DNA from: Brevundimonas sp. LM2 | GTDB taxonomy: Bacteria; Pseudomonadota; Alphaproteobacteria; Caulobacterales; Caulobacteraceae | Assembly: GCF_002002865.1 (NCBI RefSeq) | Contig: NZ_CP019508.1 | Coordinates: forward strand, 2,336,501-2,400,500 | Direction: 5' to 3' | DNA: 64,000 nt | In this document: piece after piece, positions 57,646 through 64,000 of the stretch | How the letters are laid out: each line of letters starts with the position of its first letter | Numbering within the stretch: the stretch's first letter is position 1 | The notes under the pieces: model-generated | The model's database searches: none | What the model was told of the DNA's origin: nothing | Seen by the model: only the letters and a program-made list of their open reading frames with translations | Position numbers and translations under genes: made by a program

Positions 57646-57746
57646 GACACTTTTTCTCACCGATACAGGCAGTGGCGACAGGCGGATTTTGGCTGCTATA
57701 GACCGGGGTGCTCCTTGCGGCCACGCCATTCTCTAGAGTCCCCCCG

Positions 57747-58880
57747 ATGCTCGGTCGCCCCGTCCGTTCGAACCTTCCGAGCCGTGGCTTATGGCGCATC
57801 GTCGATGACAGAATCTTGGCAGTGGACCGATCATATTCGGGTCCGACCACGGTTCTGGTCCCGTCCGAGGACGTCCTGACCCTGGCCGTCGACCTGCCCT
57901 TCCCCTCGCGCGCCCAGCGCCTCGCCGCCCTGCCCTTCGCCCTGGAGGACGCCGTCGCCGAGCCTCTGGCGACCCTGCATTTCGCCCTGGGCACCGAGGT
58001 CGCGCCGCGCCGCCACGTGGCCGGAGTCGTGCGCCATGCGCGCATGCAGGCCTGGATCGCCCTGCTGACCGAGGCGGACCTGGAGCCCGCCGTCCTGATG
58101 CCCGACGCCCTGGCCCTGGCGATGCCGTCGGAGGGCGTCTGGGTCGTGCAGGCCGAGGGGGATCGCGCCCTGGTCCGCACCGACAACGGCGCCGGCTTCG
58201 CCCTGCCGCTCTCCGCCCTCGACGGAGCCTGGATCGCCGCCGGACGCCCCCGTCTGACCGTCCTGGGCGAAGCCCTGCCCGATACCTTCGCCGAGGCCGT
58301 CGAGGCCGAGACCGCCCGGCTGGGCAACATGGGCGAGCCCGCCGTAGTGCTGCCGCCGCTCGACCTGCGCCAGGGCCCCTATGCCGCCACCCGCGCGACG
58401 GCCGCCTCGGCCCTGCGCACCCTGGCCTGGGTCGCCGGGATCGGGGTCGTCGCCCACATCGCCCTGCTCGGCCTCGACACCCTTCTGCTGCATCGCATGG
58501 CGGACAGGAAGGAGGTCGAGGCGCGGGCCGTGCTGCAAGCCGTCGCCCCCGCCACCACGCCGAACGAGGACATCGTCGCCGCCGCCGACCGGATCGTGCC
58601 GAGCGCGGGCTCCGGCGTCCGTCCCTTCACCCGGCTGCTGGCCCAGACGTCCGTGGCCCTGCCCGGTGCCGGAGCCGTGGCCTTCAACAGCGCCGCCTAC
58701 ACCCCCGGCAGCCTCGACCTCGGCGTGGTCGTCTCCGATGCTGCCACCCTGGACCGGGCGGTCCAGGCCCTGAACGCCTCGGGCCTGACCGCGCGCGGCG
58801 CGCCGGCCGGGGTCGCGGCGGCCACGGCCACGAACGGTCTCAACGCCACCCTGACCGTCGCCGCGGGAGCCGCCGAATGA
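57747..58880 (+). CDS. gspL: T2SS inner-membrane protein GspL
   Basis: A 377-residue protein with a cytosolic actin-like N-terminal domain (about 1-225; FPSRAQRLAALPFALEDAVA is the typical GspL stretch), one membrane helix (about 230-255) and a periplasmic ferredoxin-like domain. GspL anchors the ATPase GspE and pairs with GspM. The start could be the ATG at 57747 or the earlier ATG at 57708, of which the former suits the family. It is divergent from gspG, with a shared 101-base region, and overlaps gspM by four bases. Confidence 0.85.
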   Translation: MLGRPVRSNLPSRGLWRIVDDRILAVDRSYSGPTTVLVPSEDVLTLAVDLPFPSRAQRLAALPFALEDAVAEPLATLHFALGTEVAPRRHVAGVVRHARMQAWIALLTEADLEPAVLMPDALALAMPSEGVWVVQAEGDRALVRTDNGAGFALPLSALDGAWIAAGRPRLTVLGEALPDTFAEAVEAETARLGNMGEPAVVLPPLDLRQGPYAATRATAASALRTLAWVAGIGVVAHIALLGLDTLLLHRMADRKEVEARAVLQAVAPATTPNEDIVAAADRIVPSAGSGVRPFTRLLAQTSVALPGAGAVAFNSAAYTPGSLDLGVVVSDAATLDRAVQALNASGLTARGAPAGVAAATATNGLNATLTVAAGAAE

Positions 58881-59364
58881 AGGCCCCTCTCCTGCTGACC
58901 CGCGCCTCGCCGGCCCTCGACAGCGCCACCGCCTGGTACGCCGGCCGGTCTCGTCGCGAGCAGGTCCTGCTGGCGGCGCTCGGCGGATTCCTGACGGTCG
59001 CCCTGCTGTGGGTCTTAGTCCTGAGGCCCCTGCTGGACGCCCGCGCCACTGCCATCAGCCGCATCGCCGCCTATGAGACGGTCATGGTGCGCGTCCGCAC
59101 CGCCGGTCCGATCGGCGCTACCACCGCCGCGCTGTCGGGTCCGCTGGAAACCGCCATCCCGGCCCAGGCCGCCACCTTCGGCATCATCCCGGCCAGCGTC
59201 ACCCCCGACGGCGACGCCGCCACCGTGACCTTGACCGAAGCCCGCTACGACAGCGTCGTCCCCTGGCTGGCCGGCCTGGAAGCCTCCGGGGCCACCCTGT
59301 CGTCCGTTCGCATCGACCGGGGCAGCCAGGCCGGCGCCGTCAACGTATCTGTGCGGGTCCAGCC

Positions 59365-59368
<4 letters not shown>
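58877..59368 (+). CDS. gspM: T2SS inner-membrane protein GspM
   Basis: A 163-residue protein with a short cytosolic start, one membrane helix (about 29-52, ending in VLVLRPLLDAR) and a periplasmic ferredoxin-like domain with YDSVVPWLAGLEASGATLSSV, typical of GspM. It stabilises GspL. Overlaps of four bases with gspL and gspE indicate one operon. Confidence 0.87.
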
Positions 59369-60851
<1,483 letters not shown>

Positions 60852-60852
<1 letters not shown>

Positions 60853-62075
60853 TGCCGGTTTATGCCTTCCAGGCGGTCGATACCGAGGGCAAGGCCCACA
60901 AGGGCACGATCGAGGCCGCTTCGGACGTCGGGGCGCGCCAGCTGGTCCGCGACCGGGGCCTGCTGCCCACCGGCGTCGCCCTGGCCGGCGAACGCCGCAA
61001 GACCGACCTGTCCAAAGGAATCGTCATCTTCCAGCGGGGCATCAGCGCCAAGACCCTGTCGGCCGTCACCCGACAGCTCTCGACCCTGATCGGCTCGGAC
61101 ATCCGCATCGAGGAGGCGCTGCGCATCGCCGCCCAGCAGACCGAGGGCCAGCCGATCGGCGTGGTCCTGACCGACGTCCGGGCCGCCATCCTGGAGGGTC
61201 GCAGCTTCGCCTCGGCCCTGGGCCGCCACCCCAAGGTCTTCCCCGAATTCTACCGCGCCTCGATCGCGGCGGGCGAACAGTCGGGCAAGCTGTCGACCGT
61301 CCTGGCCCACCTGACCGAGTTCGTCGGCAATCAGGAAAAGGCCCGCCGCAAGGTGCAGCTGGCCCTGCTCTACCCCGCCCTGCTGGCGGTGGTGTCGTTG
61401 CTTATGATCACCCTGATGATGGTCTATGTGGTGCCGGACATCGTGAAGGTGTTCGTCTCGCGCGGGGCCGAACTGCCCTTTCTGACCCGGGCCCTGATCG
61501 CCCTGTCGGCCTTCGTCCAGGCGTTCGGCCTGTATGTGGTGATCGCCCTGGCGCTCGCCGGCGTCGCCTGGAACCGCTGGCTGGCCGTGCCCGCCAACAG
61601 CCGCCGCTTCGCCGAGTTTTTGCTGAAGACCCCGCCGTTCCGCAGCTTCGTCCAGCATCTGAACGCGGCCCGGTTCGCCGGCTCCCTGGCGACCCTGGTG
61701 CGCTCGGACGTGCCCCTGGTCGAGGCGCTGCAGGCCTCGGCCGCCGTCACCCCCAACCGTTTCGCCCGCGAGCGCGCCGTCCTGGTCGCCGCCCGGGTGC
61801 GCGAGGGCACCTCCCTGCGCCGCGCCATGGCCGAGGCCGACGTCTTCCCGCCCCTGCTGCTGGCCATCGTCGCGGCCGGCGAGCAGTCCGGCAAACTGGG
61901 TCACGGCCTGGAACGCGCCGCCCAGGATCTGGAGCAGGAGCTGGACAGTCTGGTCCAGGCGCTCGTCTCCCTCGTGGAGCCGGGGGTGCTGCTGGTGATG
62001 GGCAGTATCGTGCTGCTGATGGTGCTCGCCATCCTGATGCCGATCGTGAACCTCAACAACCTGGCGGGGTTGTGA
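60852..62075 (+). CDS. gspF: T2SS inner-membrane platform protein GspF
   Basis: GspF (407 residues) is the polytopic platform protein. It has two tandem GspF domains, each with the F-x-R-x-L-x-T-L pattern (LSAVTRQLSTLIGSDIRIEEAL; ARFAGSLATLVRSDVPLVEAL), three membrane helices, and GEQSGKLS / GEQSGKLG after each. The length is normal. It ends the gspL-M-E-F group; a large palindrome and convergent gspN follow. Confidence 0.95.
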
Positions 62076-62097
62076 GCGCCGAAGGCGCGAGACAAGT

Positions 62098-62260
62098 CCT
62101 TCCCCCGCTTGCGGGGGAAAGCGGCCCGTCGATCGCGCAGCGATCCAGGGCCGATGGGGGAAGTCCTGTCTGGCTTCGCGGAAGAACAGAGTCCCCCATC
62201 CGTCCTGTTCGAGCTCCGCTCGAAAACGGACGGCTTTCCCCCGCGAAGCGCGGGGGAAGG
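62098..62260. repeat. Composite inverted repeat, family B
   Basis: The ends are CTTCCCCCGCTTGCGGGGGAA and CTTTCCCCCGC...GCGGGGGAAG hairpins; inner GATGGGGGA (left) matches TCCCCCATC (right). The design equals family A but the sequence differs. It lies between the convergent gspF and gspN stops and may end both transcripts. Confidence 0.8.
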
Positions 62261-62268
62261 GCTCAGCC

Positions 62269-63024
62269 CTACAGCGTCGTGTCGATCGACATCGGGGCCC
62301 CGATGCCCGGCAGCAGCCCGACGCCGCCCGGCTCGACCGAGGCCGTCAGCGTCCCGTCCGCCTGCACCCGCGCCTTCAGCACCGGCTCGGTCCCGCCCGC
62401 GCGCGTGAACACCACGTTCGACGCCCCCTCGTCGGCCGTCACGGTCCCGGTCAGGGCCGCCAGGGGCGTCACCCCAAGCCCGTTCGCCGCGCACTCGCCC
62501 GGTCCCGTCGTGATCCGCCCCTCGCCGGTCGGTGCTCCCTTCAGCGACAGGCGCTCGACCTCCATCCGCATGACCGGCGAACAGGCGAACGGCAGGCCGG
62601 GGGCCACGGCGTTCAGCATCCGCATCGACACCGTCCCGTCCAGATCGCGCACCAGGACCCGGCCCGGCCGCACCAGCACCTGGGTCGAGGCGTCGGTGTC
62701 CGGCCCCCGCAGGGTGATCCGCTCGGCCGCCGACAGGTGCAGGATCGAGGCGAAGGGCATCAGGGTCCAGCCCGCGCCGAACCCGCCCGGCATGCCCCGC
62801 TCCCCGGCCCAGACTGTGCCCACGGCCTGGCGTTCGCCGTTCGACGACGGCTTCACGATGATCTCCGACGGAGCCAGGGCGATCAGGCCCAGGACATATG
62901 CCCCGACGCCCACACCGGCCAGCACCATCCGCCAGCGGGTCACCTTGACCGTCAGACGCTCGAACTGAAATGCGCCCCCTGCCCGGCCCTCCTCGCCATC
63001 GCGTGTTCTCCAGACTTTCAGCAT
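62269..63024 (-). CDS. gspN: T2SS protein GspN
   Basis: A GspN-like inner-membrane protein of up to 251 residues, an accessory subunit not required in every T2SS. One N-terminal helix (VLAGVGVGAYVLGLIALAP) is followed by a periplasmic beta-rich domain (AERITLRGPD, GVTPLAALTGTVTAD, GEGRITTGPGEC). The start is uncertain: the ATG at 63024 adds an unusual 30-residue charged stretch, whereas the GTG at 62943 begins right before the helix and leaves more room for the divergent gspJ promoter. It converges on gspF. Confidence 0.75.
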   Translation of the reverse strand: MLKVWRTRDGEEGRAGGAFQFERLTVKVTRWRMVLAGVGVGAYVLGLIALAPSEIIVKPSSNGERQAVGTVWAGERGMPGGFGAGWTLMPFASILHLSAAERITLRGPDTDASTQVLVRPGRVLVRDLDGTVSMRMLNAVAPGLPFACSPVMRMEVERLSLKGAPTGEGRITTGPGECAANGLGVTPLAALTGTVTADEGASNVVFTRAGGTEPVLKARVQADGTLTASVEPGGVGLLPGIGAPMSIDTTL

Positions 63025-63056
63025 GGGGGTCTCTCCGGCAATCCTCGCCGCTTAGC

Positions 63057-63683
63057 ATGAAGCGCGCACGGTCGCGCCAGGGTTTCACCCTGGTCGAGGT
63101 GCTGATCGCCATGGCCCTGTTCGCCCTGATCGGGGTCGCGGGATTTACCCTGCTGGACGGGGTCCTGCGCACCCAGGGCGCGACCGAGACCCGTCTGTCC
63201 CGCCTGGCCGAGATCCAGCGCGCCATGCTGGTGATCTCGACCGATCTGAACCAGGTCACGGGCTCGCTGGCGGGATCCGGGGCGGCCCTGGCGCTGCAGA
63301 AGACCGACCTGTCGGGCGCCGTCGTCAATGTCCAGTACGACCTGACCGGCGACCGGCTGACCCGCACCCTGTCCGGGGCGGCCGGCGCGCGGACCCAGAT
63401 TCTGCTGGAAGACGTCGGCTCGGTGCGATGGACCTTCCACCGCCGGCACGGCGACTGGCTCGACACCTGGCCCCAGCCCGCGCCGCCGGTCGCCATCCCC
63501 GCCCCGGTCGCCGCACCGGGCGCCCCGCCGGCGCCGTCCGCGATCTCTCAGGGCATCACGGCCATCGGGCTGGATCTCGTCATGGCCGGTCTGGACGGCC
63601 AGGCCGGAGCCACCCTGCGCCGCGTGGTGTCGATCCCCCTGATGGAAGATCAATCCGCCCCCCCGCCCCCGCCTCCGACCTGA
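63057..63683 (+). CDS. gspJ: T2SS minor pseudopilin GspJ
   Basis: A 208-residue minor pseudopilin with prepilin site RQGFTLVEVLIAMALFAL (cleavage after Gly9, Glu at +5), the GspJ core LSRLAEIQRAMLVISTDLNQV and a DVGSVRWTFHRRHGDW region. The C-terminal part has a Pro/Ala-rich insertion (about 143-162) and a poly-Pro end. It stands apart from gspG-H-I, divergent from gspN, and has no gspK behind it, which is unusual since GspJ and GspK form the tip with GspI. Confidence 0.87.
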   Translation: MKRARSRQGFTLVEVLIAMALFALIGVAGFTLLDGVLRTQGATETRLSRLAEIQRAMLVISTDLNQVTGSLAGSGAALALQKTDLSGAVVNVQYDLTGDRLTRTLSGAAGARTQILLEDVGSVRWTFHRRHGDWLDTWPQPAPPVAIPAPVAAPGAPPAPSAISQGITAIGLDLVMAGLDGQAGATLRRVVSIPLMEDQSAPPPPPPT

Positions 63684-63698
63684 GACCGGACAAAGAGA

Positions 63699-63726
63699 GG
63701 CCGGAGACGCTCGCGCGTCCCCGGCC
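63699..63726. terminator. Hairpin between gspJ and the TonB-dependent receptor
   Basis: GGCCGG-A-GACGC (63699-63710) pairs with GCGTC-C-CCGGCC (63715-63726) around TCGC, with one mismatch. It lies between two convergent stops and can serve both transcripts. Confidence 0.65.
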
Positions 63727-63753
63727 CAGGTGTACGTTCCGGGGAGAACGAAT

Positions 63754-64000
63754 CTAGTAGCGGTAGCGGGCCCCCACGTAGAACTGGCGTCCCGTGTGGT
63801 GATAGACCGAGGTCGACTGCCGGCTGTCGTCGCCGACGTACTGGTGGTTTTCCTCGTCCGTCAGGTTCAGCCCCTCGAAGGTCAGGCTGATCTGCTCGGT
63901 CACGTTGTAGCTGGCCGAGACGTCCCAGTTCAGCGTCTCCTGCTTGCCCTCTTTCGCATTGCCGTTCCGTCCGGGGACGTTCTGCAGATAGGCTTCGCGA
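63754..64000 (-). CDS. TonB-dependent receptor, C-terminal part
   Basis: The last 81 codons of a minus-strand gene, ending in TAG at 63754-63756. The translation has LNWDVSASYNVTEQISLTFEGLN followed by LTDEENHQYVGDDSRQ (given here as two parts of the last strands) and ends GRQFYVGARYRY. The ...LTFEGLNLTDE pattern and the aromatic final residue are typical of the last barrel strands of Caulobacterales TonB-dependent receptors. The plug and most of the barrel lie outside the window, so the substrate is unknown. Confidence 0.85.
   Translation of the reverse strand, partial: REAYLQNVPGRNGNAKEGKQETLNWDVSASYNVTEQISLTFEGLNLTDEENHQYVGDDSRQSTSVYHHTGRQFYVGARYRY

Overview
The window is gene-dense, GC-rich DNA from an alphaproteobacterial chromosome, most likely a member of the Caulobacterales (Brevundimonas/Caulobacter type). 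Reasons: the flagellar trio flgI-cheL-flbY facing fliX is a Caulobacterales arrangement; DksA is the cysteine-poor alphaproteobacterial form; two direct GTTC-N7-GTTC LexA boxes are present; the phytoene-synthase-like gene lies close to yajC-secD-secF; and TonB-dependent receptors, LPS transport and type II secretion genes mark a Gram-negative cell. The genus is inferred, because no rRNA is present. I see no prophage, insertion sequence, CRISPR array or obvious genomic island; this is mainly core chromosome.

Layout. 1-2.7 kb: end of an RcnB-like gene, then pepA-holC-two I78 lipoproteins on the minus strand. 2.7-12 kb: a plus-strand envelope and maintenance operon, lptF-lptG-lptD-surA-pdxA-rsmA-aminotransferase. 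12-20.1 kb: a minus-strand series read as fabD-fabG-small membrane protein-acpP-fabF-mltG-yicC-gmk-fhs. 20.2-21.7 kb: rpsF-rpsR-rplI with promoter, long leader and terminator. 21.8-27.1 kb: a TonB-dependent receptor, a small secreted protein behind a LexA box, dnaB and dksA. 27.3-31.4 kb: fliX facing flgI-cheL-flbY (sigma-54 promoter), then an EAL protein. 31.5-39.6 kb: SOS-controlled uvrA, a CPBP protease, two related membrane proteins, trmFO and two small genes. 39.6-49.3 kb: yajC-secD-secF-puuD-phytoene-synthase-like, a degenerate LytM lipoprotein, serS-surE-pcm, a HIT protein and a DUF486 protein. 49.3-52.6 kb: tRNA-Thr, two glycosyltransferases and mntR. 52.6-63.7 kb: a type II secretion locus (gspG-H-I-C-D on the minus strand, gspL-M-E-F on the plus strand, gspN, gspJ) flanked by a detached secretin-N0-like membrane protein. 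The window ends inside another TonB-dependent receptor.

How the genes work together: most build or maintain the envelope. LptF/G/D and SurA export LPS and fold outer-membrane proteins, the Fab genes with AcpP make acyl chains, MltG and the LytM lipoprotein concern peptidoglycan, and SecDF/YajC and the T2SS move proteins across the two membranes. A second layer is repair and quality control (UvrA, SurE, Pcm, TrmFO).

The most unusual items are: (1) the N0-like membrane protein convergent with gspD, in a T2SS locus without recognisable gspK or gspO; (2) two hairpins whose arms are tandem 7-mers in opposite orientation (about 40.95 kb and 45.3 kb); (3) three copies of a composite intergenic palindrome plus one of the same design but different sequence; (4) a perfect LexA box before an uncharacterised secreted protein; (5) several catalytically degenerate family members (LytM lipoprotein, phytoene-synthase-like protein, GGDEF-like domain of the EAL protein, zinc-finger-poor DksA).
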